64,000 nt of DNA from Aquibium oceanicum (GTDB lineage: Bacteria; Pseudomonadota; Alphaproteobacteria; Rhizobiales; Rhizobiaceae). The position numbers and the translations under genes were made by a program. The stretch is from NCBI RefSeq assembly GCF_001889605.1, contig NZ_CP018171.1, positions 1,758,501 through 1,822,500 on the forward strand, given 5' to 3'. Of the stretch, positions 35,912-44,638 are shown one piece after another. Below the pieces are notes generated by a model. The model worked only from the letters and a program-made list of their open reading frames with translations, did not search any database and was not told where the DNA came from. The first letter of the stretch is position 1, and the number at the start of each line of letters is the position of its first letter.

Positions 35912-37435
35912 TCATTCTCCCCTCGGAAACCGCTTCGATTCTTCCAGGATGTTGAGGTCCATGTGGTTGCGCATGTACCTCTCGGATGCCTGCCGCAGCG
36001 GCTGGAAATCCCACGGGTAGTAGGCGCCGTTGCGCAGCGCGGGATACACCACCCAGCGCCGCGCCTGGCTCTCGCGAACCTCGGCGTCGAAGCGCGCCAT
36101 GTCCCAGCGCGCCCGCACCTTTTCCATGAACGCCGCCACCATGCCGGCATGCGCCGGATCGGCCGCGAGGTTCTCCCGCTCCTGAGGATCGGCTACCAGA
36201 TCGAAGAGCTGCGGCGGGTCGATCTCGCAATGCACGAACTTCCACCGCCCCTCGCGGATCGCCACCAGCGGCGCGTTGGAGCCCTCCGCGGCATACTCCA
36301 TCACCACCGGCTCGCTGCGCTCCTGGCCCGCCAGCATCGGCACCAGCGACTGCCCGTCTGTCCACGGCATGATCGCGCCCATGTCGATGCCGGCCAGCTC
36401 GCAGAGCGTCGGGCAGATGTCGAGATTCGACACCGGCGTCGTGTGCAGCCCCGGCGCGATGCCCTTTCCCGCGATCATCAGGGGGACCCGCGACGAACCC
36501 TCGAAGAAGCTCATCTTGAACCACAGGCCCCGCTCGCCCAGCATGTCGCCGTGGTCGGAGCAGAACAGGATCAGCGTGTCGTCGAGCATGCGCGTGCGCG
36601 TCAGCACGTCCAACAGCTCGCCCACCTTGTCGTCGAGGTATGAGATGTTGGCGAAGTATCCGCGCCGCGAGCGCCGCACCATCTCGGGCGTGATGTCGTA
36701 GGCGGGATAGTCGCTCGCCACATAGAGCCGCCGCGAATGCGGATCCTGTTCCTCGAAGGGAATGAAGCCCACCTCCGGCTCGAGTGCGGCGCAATCCTCG
36801 TAGAGGTCCCAGTATTTCCGCCGCGACACGTAGGGATCGTGCGGATGCGTGAAGGAGACGGTGAGGCACCACGGCCGCCTGTTCGGGTCGGTCGACCCCC
36901 GGGCGAAATCGTAAAGCTTCTGGCCGGCATGGAAGCAGACCTCGTCGTCATACTCCATCTGGTTGGAGATCTCGGCCACCCCTGCGCCGGTCACCGAGCC
37001 CAGATTGTGGTACCACCAGTCGATGCGCTCGCCCGGCTTGCGGTAGTCCGGCGTCCAGCCGAAATCCGCCGGATAGATGTCCGTCGTCAGCCGCTCCTCC
37101 AGCCCGTGCAGCTGGTCCGGCCCGACGAAATGCATCTTGCCCGACAGCACGGTGTGGTAGCCCGCCGTGCGCAAATGATGCGCATAGGTGGGGATCGCCG
37201 AGGGAAACTCCCCCGCATTGTCGTAGACCCGCGTGCGCGACGGCAGCTGCCCGCTCATGAAGGAGGCCCGCCCGGGCGCGCAGAGCGGCGAGGCCGTATA
37301 ATTGTTGGCAAACCGCGCCGACCGCGCCGCCAGCGCCTTCAGGTTCGGCGCATGTAAAAAATCCGCCGGCCCGTCGGGAAACAACGTCCCGTTCAGCTGG
37401 TCCACCATGACGATCAGGATGTTCGGCTTGCTCAC
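35912..37435 (-). CDS. betC: choline-sulfatase
   Basis: Hydrolyses choline-O-sulfate to choline and sulfate, feeding betA/betB. Sulfatase of 507 residues, a normal length for BetC. It has the formylglycine motif CAPGR (SPLCAPGRASFMSG) near residue 55, metal ligands in ILIVMVDQLNG, and SDHGDMLGERGLWFKM for the second metal site. It needs a formylglycine-generating enzyme from elsewhere. Start MSKPNILIVMVD. Operon with betI upstream and GST/dehydratase downstream. Confidence 0.9.
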   Translation of the reverse strand: MSKPNILIVMVDQLNGTLFPDGPADFLHAPNLKALAARSARFANNYTASPLCAPGRASFMSGQLPSRTRVYDNAGEFPSAIPTYAHHLRTAGYHTVLSGKMHFVGPDQLHGLEERLTTDIYPADFGWTPDYRKPGERIDWWYHNLGSVTGAGVAEISNQMEYDDEVCFHAGQKLYDFARGSTDPNRRPWCLTVSFTHPHDPYVSRRKYWDLYEDCAALEPEVGFIPFEEQDPHSRRLYVASDYPAYDITPEMVRRSRRGYFANISYLDDKVGELLDVLTRTRMLDDTLILFCSDHGDMLGERGLWFKMSFFEGSSRVPLMIAGKGIAPGLHTTPVSNLDICPTLCELAGIDMGAIMPWTDGQSLVPMLAGQERSEPVVMEYAAEGSNAPLVAIREGRWKFVHCEIDPPQLFDLVADPQERENLAADPAHAGMVAAFMEKVRARWDMARFDAEVRESQARRWVVYPALRNGAYYPWDFQPLRQASERYMRNHMDLNILEESKRFPRGE

Positions 37436-37522
37436 GACGTCCTCCCATGCCCCCGCGCGGCCGGTCTCGCCGCATCCCCGCGCGCCGATCGCATTTGCAA
37501 TCCTGGGACTGCGACCGGCGGC

Positions 37523-37713
37523 CTACCCCCACCCCTGCCCCTCCCCTCTGAGGGGAGGGGGACGGAACCGCCGAGATTGGCATCGATGGTGTTCCGGCAG
37601 CCGACGGCACCGACGGTGTCCTGGCGACAGGTCACTTTGGCGGTTTCTCGACCAAGGACGGTGCCGCCGCCAAATCCCCCTCTCCCTTGAGGGGAGGGGC
37701 AGGGGTGGGGGTA
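37523..37713. repeat. REP-like inverted repeat element
   Basis: CTACCCCCACCCCTGCCCCTCCCC at 37524 is inverted as GGGGAGGGGCAGGGGTGGGGGTA at 37690-37712. Each arm is itself palindromic (CCCCTCCCC...GGGGAGGGG). The pair brackets a spacer of about 125 nt with no plausible gene, within the betC-betI gap. Reads as a BIME-type or mini-element. Confidence 0.65.
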
Positions 37714-37793
37714 ACTCCATCCCCAATCCCTCCGCCCTTGGCCGGAAGACAAAGGCGGCCAACATAGAACGCGACCATCCAAGGACCTCACGC

Positions 37794-38375
37794 TCATCTC
37801 CCCCCCAACTGCATCCCGACATACTCCTCCACCAGCGCCACCGCGCTGTCGGCGTTCGGCGCGCCGTCCTTGAGCGCGCGGCGGATGTAGAGCCCGTCGA
37901 TCAGTGCGGCTACCCCTTCGGCCACCCGCTCGGCCCGTTCGCGCGCCAGGAGCGGCGCAAGCCCGCTCATCAGGTTGGCGTTGAGCCGCCGCGCGTAGAC
38001 CCGCAACAGCCGCCGCAGCGCCGGCGTGCGCTGCGCCTCGACGTAGAAGGCGAGCCACGCCGAGATGATCTCCGGCCGGAACTGCTTTTCGGAAAAATTC
38101 ACCCCGATCACCGCCGACACCCGCTCGCGCGGCGTCGCGGCGGCCGCGAGCGCTGCCCGGCAGTCGGCCCCGAGTTCGGACAGCAGATGCCGCATGGTCG
38201 CTTCGAGCAGGTCGCTCTTGGCCCCGAAATAATGATGCGCCAGCGCCGAAGACACCCCGGCGAGCCCGGCGATCTCCGACATGGTCACGTCGAGCGACCC
38301 CCGCTCCCCGATCGCGGCGATCGCGGCATCGATCAGCGCCTGACGGCGCACCGGCTGCATTCCGACCTTGGGCAT
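37794..38375 (-). CDS. betI: TetR-family repressor of the bet operon
   Basis: Choline-responsive repressor of 193 residues (E. coli BetI is about 195). The N-terminal HTH (about 8-55) has [42 protein letters not shown] with the BetI-type ...GVSxALxHHYFGxK... recognition helix. GAGGAG precedes ATG 38375 by about 6 nt. It is the first gene of the minus-strand bet cluster, 358 nt from betC. A palindromic operator sits just upstream (38406-38425), so autoregulation relieved by choline is inferred. Confidence 0.85.
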   Translation of the reverse strand: MPKVGMQPVRRQALIDAAIAAIGERGSLDVTMSEIAGLAGVSSALAHHYFGAKSDLLEATMRHLLSELGADCRAALAAAATPRERVSAVIGVNFSEKQFRPEIISAWLAFYVEAQRTPALRRLLRVYARRLNANLMSGLAPLLARERAERVAEGVAALIDGLYIRRALKDGAPNADSAVALVEEYVGMQLGGR

Positions 38376-38405
38376 GAGGGCTCCTCAACGGGAAGGAGCC
38401 TAGTT

Positions 38406-38425
38406 TTGATTGACGCGTCAATCAA
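38406..38425. promoter_or_regulatory. BetI operator palindrome
   Basis: Perfect 20-bp palindrome, half-site TTGATTGACG, 30 nt upstream of the betI start. It matches the known BetI operator style (TTGATTGGACGTTCAA in E. coli). On the minus strand its left part can serve as a -35 (TTGATT) with TAGGCT 17 nt downstream. Binding here would block the promoter. Confidence 0.75.
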
Positions 38426-38454
38426 GGAAAAACCGAGCCGCCGCCGACGCACCT

Positions 38455-38525
38455 CCTTCTCCCCGTTCACGGGGAGGTCCGCAGGACGGCCCGAAGGGCC
38501 GGATGAGGGGCGGCGCGATGGTCGA
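38455..38525. repeat. REP-like palindromes
   Basis: CTCCCCGTTCACGGGGAG and GGACGGCCCGAAGGGCC hairpins between betI and the defence genes; the same repeat type occurs at 780-890. Confidence 0.55.
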
Positions 38526-38732
38526 GGAAGGCCCGTTGGTACTTCAAGACGAGGGAGACGCCGCGGCGCATCGCGGCGATATCCGGATCTGCTTGGGTAG
38601 GCTTTCACACGATGCTCCGCCCAGAGCCAAGGTGCAGAACAGAAAAGAATATGGAGGTAGCGTAAGTGGCGCGAGCCTCACTGGCACGACCGCCAATTCT
38701 GCGTGTAAAGTGGGGAGGAGGGATATTGGGTT

Positions 38733-39923
38733 TTGAAACAGCAAGCAGCGCAGCAGTATCCGACGGCGGCTGTCAAGCAGCTTAGAAATGCATTGGCTGG
38801 TGCGATCTCCGATTTCAGCGCAAACGAGGTACCTTCCCTCTGCAGCCGTCTCCAACTGCGAGACGGTGATCGCGAGGAGTCATTCAAGAGCAAATTTAAG
38901 TATGCAGAGCGACGACTGATCGAAAAATCAGCAGCGGAGTTGATCCCGATCGCTCAGCGCCTTCTTGAAGAAGTCGACTCCTATGAGGTGGCCGAGGCCT
39001 ACGCTAAGCTGCAGGAAATAAATCAGGTCTCAGTCTCCGAACTCACACGTCGCCGCATCATGGCCCTTTTCGATAAACGGTCATACAGCTCTGAGTTCGA
39101 GGATATAGATTTCATCCGCCGCGTTTGGCCGACAACAAAAATGCCATCGGTCTTTATCTCATTCTCAAACCAGCCTTCCGAAGCGACGTTGGATGATGAT
39201 CTCTTCAACAGCATCGCTCGGAACAACGACTGGGGCAACCGGGAGACGCTGGAAGCCGTTGGGTTTCTGACATGCTCGCAAAGGCAATTCTTTCGCTTTC
39301 TGGAGGAAGTCACCAGCCCTCTGACGCAATCGTCGGAGGCCCAAACCGACCTCGCGGCTGCAATCAATGATCACCTGCGCCATGATGGTTATCGGCTGAT
39401 CATTGTCCGGCGGCTTTCAGGCAGCCCGGTTTACGAGGTGCAGCCTGCAGCCTTCGGCAGTCCCGCGGATGATGCCATCTCGCAGGCGCTTGCCGACTTC
39501 GACCCGGACTTGGTGCATGGCAGATGGACTCAGGCGCTAGACCGTCGGGATACCGATCCCGCAGGAGCGATCACACTGGCCAGAACGCTGCTGGAGGACG
39601 TGTGCAAGTGGATCATCATCGAAGCCGGGCAGACGTACGAGGAGAAGGATGACCTGCCGGTCCTCTATCGGAAACTCGCAAAGATCCTGAATCTGGCTCC
39701 GGACGGTTACACGGAACCTGTGTTCAAGCAGATTCTTGGAAGCTGCCAATCAGTCGTCGAATCGTTGGGGTCGCTGCGAAACAAGATCGGTGACGCTCAC
39801 AGTCCGGGGCCAAGAAAACTGAAGCCTGCTGCCCGACATGCTCAGCTCGCCGTCAATTTGTCCGGCACGATGGCGACATTTCTGGTTTCGACATGGGTGG
39901 CAAGAAGAGGCGGAACCCCCTAG
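38733..39923 (+). CDS. abortive-infection protein with HEPN Abi_C domain
   Basis: Defence-type protein of 396 residues. The C-terminal third (about 270-385) matches the Abi_C domain: TLARTLLEDVCKWII, DLPVLYRKLAKILNLAP, FKQILGSCQSVVESLGSLRNKIGDAH. It ends in the HEPN motif R349-N350 ... H356 (Rx6H), so a ribonuclease toxin is plausible. Residues 1-260 are an unassigned sensor-like region, helical then alpha/beta. Start TTG 38733 with GGAGGAGGGA 9 nt upstream. GC is lower than in the host genes. It is convergent with the RT-protease gene; the two stop codons share CTAG. Confidence 0.75.
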   Translation: MKQQAAQQYPTAAVKQLRNALAGAISDFSANEVPSLCSRLQLRDGDREESFKSKFKYAERRLIEKSAAELIPIAQRLLEEVDSYEVAEAYAKLQEINQVSVSELTRRRIMALFDKRSYSSEFEDIDFIRRVWPTTKMPSVFISFSNQPSEATLDDDLFNSIARNNDWGNRETLEAVGFLTCSQRQFFRFLEEVTSPLTQSSEAQTDLAAAINDHLRHDGYRLIIVRRLSGSPVYEVQPAAFGSPADDAISQALADFDPDLVHGRWTQALDRRDTDPAGAITLARTLLEDVCKWIIIEAGQTYEEKDDLPVLYRKLAKILNLAPDGYTEPVFKQILGSCQSVVESLGSLRNKIGDAHSPGPRKLKPAARHAQLAVNLSGTMATFLVSTWVARRGGTP

Positions 39924-41500
39924 ACTGCTGTCCACTTCTTCAACTCATGGATCGCGGTTGCGATTTGACGTCCCTCGTTCGGTCCACCCTTGTAAATGAC
40001 GCCGACAACCTTGCCACTGGCATCCAACACGGGACCTCCCGACATGCCTTGACTTAGTTCTTGCGACACCTCCACTCGATCGATCGCGTGCTTGCGAGGG
40101 AGGGACGTAACCTTTCCACTTCGAATGTTTAAACGGTCACCAGGTCCATACCCGGGATAACCGTAGGCAATGACGTCGTCACCAACCGCAACCGCTGTCG
40201 TCGCCGCTTCCATTTCGAAGAACTCATTCGAACTAATGGCGTGGTCGAGGATTGCCAGATCGCGATGCTGGCATCTTCTGCGAACCGAAACATTGGCTTG
40301 GTTGGATGGCGTGCTCGGATGATAAACGAGCAGATCCTCTGGATCCTCCACGCAATGAGCAGCTGTGACGAGCCCAACTCCGCTCAGGAAAAACGCCGTA
40401 CCCTGCTCGCCTCCATTCCCAGAATGCTCGACGATCCAAACTGACCTATCCCGCCGCTCACTTTCCGTCGGTGTGATCTTCACGGGATGATCCGCGAAGC
40501 TTCGATTGTAGCGCAAAGCCAAGGAACGAACGACCGGGTCGGCCAACCCCTTCAAATGGCCGACGTACGCGATCTTTCCGCGAATGTGTGTGCCGATATC
40601 GCCTTTCCCACCTTTGGAAAAATATGTTGCTTGCGAGGCTTTGAGCCCATGTCTCTCTATCGAGCTGAGCTTCGCTCGGATATCGCGGACGTAACGGCGA
40701 TCAACGTTCAGCCCTGAATTGATCTTCACGCCAGTGACGATGCGCCGTGAGTTTCGGTCAGCGTAGTGGAGTTTATGCGGATTAATGATGAATCCGTTGC
40801 CTTGGACGGCGGTACGCAAGGCGGCCGAGAGCAACTCTGGGGAGAAATTCCCGACCGAGGGTGGGCCGGCTTCGAAGAGCGCAACTGGAGGCTGATAACC
40901 CGAGAACGTGATGTCGTCGGCATACCTAGTATAGATCGTTCTCGCGCTCTTTGCTATGCGCAGGAGCGCCTTATCGAGGCGATAGCAGATCATGTTAGAC
41001 AGCACTGGGCTCGTCGGTGCCCCCTGGGGAAGATGTCCGTCATAACATGCTACTCTCGCCACGATCTCAGCAACGCGACGTTCAAGGCCGACGGACGTTA
41101 GCAGGCCCACGATCCGGTTTTCGGTGATCGTGGGGAAGAAGTCCTGGAGATCTAGGTTGACTACGAACCGTCGCGCGCCATGAGCCTCAGCATTCGTCTT
41201 GACAGAACGATCTAAAACGAAGCCGTGTACTGGGTTTCGTACTCGGTATATCTGGCCCAGTAAAGGCGCAAGCTTGCGCTGCAGAATCTTAAGCCGACTG
41301 TCCGGCGCGCAAATCGTACGAGTCTTTCCGGACCCTTTCGTAATCGAAAACCGTCGATACATCTTGCCGCGGTACCACCATATCTTCTTCAGCTCAGGAG
41401 GGCTCATACCAAGGTGGGCGAGTAACGTTGCCTCATCCCCCAGCGCGGCTGGGATATTGATGGGGTAGAGTTTGCCGAATACTCGAGCGGCCGATGGCAC
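39920..41500 (-). CDS. retron-type reverse transcriptase fused to trypsin-like protease
   Basis: Fusion of 526 residues (GTG 41500, GGAAGGGG 5 nt upstream; TTG 41515 is an alternative). RT domain about 1-330: NAEAH (103-107) fits retron region X (NAxxH), LDLQDFFP (116-123) motif A, LPQGAPTSP (157-165), YADD (193-196) catalytic, VTG (255-257) retron region Y. C-terminal domain about 345-526 is a trypsin/DegP-like serine protease with H382 (VTAAHC), D414 (DLAIL) and S487 (GMSGGP), so the triad is complete. RT-protease fusions are known in surveys of retrons. I infer the protease is the effector gated by the RT/ncRNA. Confidence 0.85.
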   Translation of the reverse strand: MPSAARVFGKLYPINIPAALGDEATLLAHLGMSPPELKKIWWYRGKMYRRFSITKGSGKTRTICAPDSRLKILQRKLAPLLGQIYRVRNPVHGFVLDRSVKTNAEAHGARRFVVNLDLQDFFPTITENRIVGLLTSVGLERRVAEIVARVACYDGHLPQGAPTSPVLSNMICYRLDKALLRIAKSARTIYTRYADDITFSGYQPPVALFEAGPPSVGNFSPELLSAALRTAVQGNGFIINPHKLHYADRNSRRIVTGVKINSGLNVDRRYVRDIRAKLSSIERHGLKASQATYFSKGGKGDIGTHIRGKIAYVGHLKGLADPVVRSLALRYNRSFADHPVKITPTESERRDRSVWIVEHSGNGGEQGTAFFLSGVGLVTAAHCVEDPEDLLVYHPSTPSNQANVSVRRRCQHRDLAILDHAISSNEFFEMEAATTAVAVGDDVIAYGYPGYGPGDRLNIRSGKVTSLPRKHAIDRVEVSQELSQGMSGGPVLDASGKVVGVIYKGGPNEGRQIATAIHELKKWTAV

Positions 41501-41515
41501 GGGGCCCCCTTCCAA

Positions 41516-41740
41516 TCACGCCGCTCGCCACAAGCACTCGGCGGGCAAGATATGTCGAGACGTTTGCTCTTAGGCCGCAGTTACACAGCCCGTATGCGAA
41601 GAGTGGCCCCGTCCAGCTTGTATATCCACGGTGGCACGATTGATCTACGCGTCCCTGGAAATATCCACGGATAATACCAGTGCAGCTAACCGCGCTTTTC
41701 ATTGTAAGGGAAGGAAAGGAGCGCTGAAGTGATGGAATAG
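41516..41740 (-). ncRNA. candidate retron ncRNA (msr-msd) leader
   Basis: In retrons the ncRNA lies just upstream of the RT. On the minus strand this 5' region has several hairpins: 41655-41680 (CTGG...CCAG, 10 of 12 positions pairing), 41603-41638 (GTGCCACCGT with ACGGGGCCAC, 8 of 10), and a CGCCG/CGGCG stem near 41522-41546. A GCGCGGTTAGC stretch (41685-41695) resembles the a1-TTAGC start of msr regions. I could not find a convincing a2 complement, so boundaries are unset. Location and structure support it, not sequence proof. Confidence 0.4.
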
Positions 41741-41990
41741 GTGCAACGTCGAAAGCCGGCGGTTGAGTGTCTCCTTACACCCATCGGTCAACCCCAAGCC
41801 GCCGTTCCGCTCCCCACCCTATCTCAGACCCAAAATCGGACCAAGTCTCACGCAGACGCCCTCCAAATCTGTGAACAGTTACCCACGTTGCTCCAACGAA
41901 ATCAACCCCTTCCACCAATCTCCACCCCTTTCCATCCACACCCTCTGAAACCCGCCCGACAATAGCGGCAGGTTTTATGGAGGCGCGGAG
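41741..41990. other. intergenic stretch right of the RT leader
   Basis: Pyrimidine-rich DNA (CCCC/TCC tracts) before the small protein at 41991. No plausible gene or terminator seen. It could hold the promoter of the RT transcript. Confidence 0.4.
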
Positions 41991-42407
41991 ATGCACACTG
42001 GACTGCCGGACGATCGGACGCTGAGGCGCCTTGCGGCGCTGCTCGTCGCGATGGCCGTGCTGTCCGAGCGTGCCGCCGCGCGGTCGTTCCCCGTCCGCTG
42101 GATCGTCCTCTCCCTCCTGCGGGTGGGGGCGGCCGTGACGGAGACGTTCGTCGTCGAGGTGACGCAGCTGGAGTGGCCGTGCCCCGACGGCGCGTGGGAT
42201 TTCCGCGGTGACGTGCTGGATGCCGCTTGGCTGGCCCTGCGCCTGCGCGCGCTGGCGGCGGTGATCGAGGCCCTTGCGGGCCTACCGTCCGGTGTCGACG
42301 CATGGATTTCATGGGTCGTCCGCGAGACGTGCAACGCCTTGCCGCCCGCCCGCCGGTCTTTCGCGATGCCCGGCGGCTGGAGTCCCGCGCCCAACGACAC
42401 GTCATAG
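41991..42407 (+). CDS. hypothetical protein, partly hydrophobic
   Basis: Protein of 138 residues from ATG 41991, with GGAG 3-6 nt upstream. The N-terminus is amphipathic/hydrophobic (RRLAALLVAMAVLSERAA) and there are two further hydrophobic helices around residues 36-50 and 73-95. Conserved in memory as a rhizobial hypothetical but with no function. Its plus-strand position leads into the thiolase gene, not obviously an operon. Confidence 0.5.
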   Translation: MHTGLPDDRTLRRLAALLVAMAVLSERAAARSFPVRWIVLSLLRVGAAVTETFVVEVTQLEWPCPDGAWDFRGDVLDAAWLALRLRALAAVIEALAGLPSGVDAWISWVVRETCNALPPARRSFAMPGGWSPAPNDTS

Positions 42408-42706
42408 CGCGCCCCGGATCATTCATGTTCGATCGGACTGGCCACGCGGCAAAACCGCTGCGGGGCGCGTCGGCGTTGGCTCCGCGCAATCCCGGCTGCC
42501 GGCGCGGGCGGGCGCGGGAGGCGGCCGGCGACCAGGCCGTGTCACCTCCCAGGGTGATGCCAGCCCGTCCGCTGCATGCTTTCTCCTTTCCAAAAGCCGG
42601 TGCGTTTTGACCGATGCTCTTCAATCGGTTCAACCTTGAACAATTCCTTGCCCGGCGCCACATTTCGGGTAGACTAGGTCCGAACCTTCCCAGGGAGAAA
42701 AGATCC
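42408..42706. other. intergenic stretch before thiolase
   Basis: About 300 nt, GC-rich with inverted repeats (for example GGCCGGCGACCAGGCC). On the minus strand a frame of eleven codons behind AAAGGAG at 42583 is present but unsupported. Nothing else seen. Confidence 0.35.
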
Positions 42707-43873
42707 ATGACTGCTGCCATCGTCGGCTGGGCGCATTCGCGCTTCGGAAAGCTCGAGGACGAGACGCTCGAGAGCATGATCGTCAAGGTCGCGACCGACG
42801 CGCTGGAGCATGCCGGCATCGGCCCCGACGACGTCGACGAGATCGTGCTTGGCCACTTCAACGCCGGCTTCTCGGCGCAGGACTTTACCGCCAGTCTCGT
42901 GCTCCAGGCCGACGACCGCTTCCGGTTCAAGCCCGCGACGCGCGTGGAAAACGCCTGCGCCACGGGCTCGGCCGCCGTGCGCCAGGGCATCCGCGCCATC
43001 GATGCCGACGCCGCCCGCATCGTGCTGGTCGTCGGCGCCGAGCAGATGACCAGGACGCCCGGCCCGGAGATCGGCAAGAACCTGCTGAAAGCCTCCTACC
43101 TGCCGGAGGATGGCGACACGCCGGCCGGCTTCGCCGGCGTCTTCGGCAAGATCGCGGCCGCCTACTTCCAGCGCCACGGCGACCAGTCCGACGCTCTGGC
43201 GAAGATCGCCGCCAAGAACCACAAGAACGGCGTCGACAATCCCTACGCCCAGATGCGCAAGGATTTCGGCTACGATTTCTGCCGCGCCGAGAGCGAGAAG
43301 AACCCCTACGTCGCCGGCCCGCTGAAGCGCACCGACTGTTCGCTGGTCTCGGACGGCGCCGCCGCGATCGTGCTCGCCGACATCCCCACCGCGCTTTCCA
43401 TGCGCCGCGCGGTGGCCTTCCGTGCCAACGAGCACGTCCAGGACTTCCTGCCGATGTCCAAGCGCGACATCCTGCTCTTCGAGGGCGGGGCGGAGGCCTG
43501 GAAGCGGTCGCTCGACAAGGCCCGGCTGACGCTCGACGACCTCTCCTTCGTCGAGACGCACGACTGCTTCACCATCGCCGAGCTGATCGAATATGAGGCG
43601 ATGGGGCTCGCCAAGCCGGGCCAGGGCGCCCGCGTGGTGGAGGAAGGTCTCACGGAAAAGAACGGCAAGCTGCCGGTCAATCCGTCCGGCGGGCTGAAGG
43701 CCAAGGGCCACCCCATCGGCGCCACCGGCGTCTCCATGCACGCCCTGACGGCGGCCCAGCTCACCGGCGAGGCCGGCGGCATCCAGGTGAAGGACGCCAG
43801 GCTCGGCGGCATCTTCAACATGGGCGGTGCCGCCGTGGCAAACTACGTGTCGATCCTCGAACGCATCAAATGA
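42707..43873 (+). CDS. thiolase family acetyl-CoA acyltransferase
   Basis: Protein of 388 residues, start ATG 42707 (MTAAIVGWAHSRFGKLED) with GGGAGA upstream. Catalytic Cys in ENACATGSAAV, His in THDCFTIAE and in the C-terminal NPSGGLKAKGHPIGATG motif. It resembles SCP2/acyl-CoA thiolases with the single-chain layout. Its TGA overlaps the SDR start (ATGA), so the pair is an operon, likely a lipid or acyl-CoA pathway. Substrate unknown. Confidence 0.8.
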   Translation: MTAAIVGWAHSRFGKLEDETLESMIVKVATDALEHAGIGPDDVDEIVLGHFNAGFSAQDFTASLVLQADDRFRFKPATRVENACATGSAAVRQGIRAIDADAARIVLVVGAEQMTRTPGPEIGKNLLKASYLPEDGDTPAGFAGVFGKIAAAYFQRHGDQSDALAKIAAKNHKNGVDNPYAQMRKDFGYDFCRAESEKNPYVAGPLKRTDCSLVSDGAAAIVLADIPTALSMRRAVAFRANEHVQDFLPMSKRDILLFEGGAEAWKRSLDKARLTLDDLSFVETHDCFTIAELIEYEAMGLAKPGQGARVVEEGLTEKNGKLPVNPSGGLKAKGHPIGATGVSMHALTAAQLTGEAGGIQVKDARLGGIFNMGGAAVANYVSILERIK

Positions 43874-44616
43874 GGCCGGCCGCCGTCGTCACCGGCGGCG
43901 CCTCCGGTATCGGCCGCGCCGTGGTCGAGCGCCTGCTCGAAGACGGCTGGCCGGTAGCGGTGCTTGATTCCGACCGCGCAGCCCTCGCCAATGCCGAGGG
44001 CGAACTCGACGGCGAGGAGGCCGTCTTCCTCGAGGCCGACATCACCGACGAGGAGGATGTCGCCGATGCCTTCGACGCCGTCGTCGACCGCATCGGGCCG
44101 GTCGGCGGGCTGGTCAACTCGGCCGGCATCGCGCGCGACCTGCCGCTGCGCGACACCAGCGCCGAACTCTTCCGCCGCATCCTCGACGTCAACCTCGTCG
44201 GCTCCTTCATCTGCGCCAGGGCGGCCCTGGAGCGGCGAGCCGACACGCTCTCGATCGTCAACATCGCGTCTGTGTCGGGCCTGCGGGCCAATGCCGGCCG
44301 CGTTGCCTACGGCGCCTCGAAGGCGGGCGTGAAGCTGATGAGCGAAGTCATGGCGGTCGAACTCGGCGGCGAGGGCGTCCGCGTCAACTGCGTCGCCCCT
44401 GGACCGATCGACACGCCCATGGTGGCGCAACTGCATCGCGCCGAGGACCGGGCCGACTGGCTTGCCCGCGTCCCGCAGGCGCGTTACGGCGAACCGGAGG
44501 AAGTCGCCGCCGCCATCGCCTTCCTGCTGTCGACGGAGGCGAGCTACGTCAACGGCCAGACGCTGGCCGTCGATGGCGGCTTCCTGGCCGCAGGCATCAT
44601 CCGCCGCGACCGCTGA
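43870..44616 (+). CDS. short-chain dehydrogenase/reductase
   Basis: SDR of 248 residues. Cofactor motif TGGASGIGRA near residue 8, NNxG-type NSAGIARD (87-94), catalytic Ser in NIASVSGLR, and YGASKAG with Tyr/Lys. C-terminus ends in VDGGF. FabG-like family, NAD(P)-dependent. Coupled to the thiolase by ATGA overlap, so it probably acts on the same acyl-CoA or beta-keto intermediate. Confidence 0.85.
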   Translation: MRPAAVVTGGASGIGRAVVERLLEDGWPVAVLDSDRAALANAEGELDGEEAVFLEADITDEEDVADAFDAVVDRIGPVGGLVNSAGIARDLPLRDTSAELFRRILDVNLVGSFICARAALERRADTLSIVNIASVSGLRANAGRVAYGASKAGVKLMSEVMAVELGGEGVRVNCVAPGPIDTPMVAQLHRAEDRADWLARVPQARYGEPEEVAAAIAFLLSTEASYVNGQTLAVDGGFLAAGIIRRDR

Positions 44617-44638
44617 ACGCCAACCGGAGAGACTTTTC

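Noticed and set aside
41741-41965. 74-residue frame right of the RT leader
   Set aside because: Pro/Gln-rich, no ribosome site, no conserved motif.
42533-42571. Eleven-codon peptide MQRTGWHHPGR behind AAAGGAG on the minus strand
   Set aside because: Good ribosome site but too short, and no downstream gene that would need a leader peptide.
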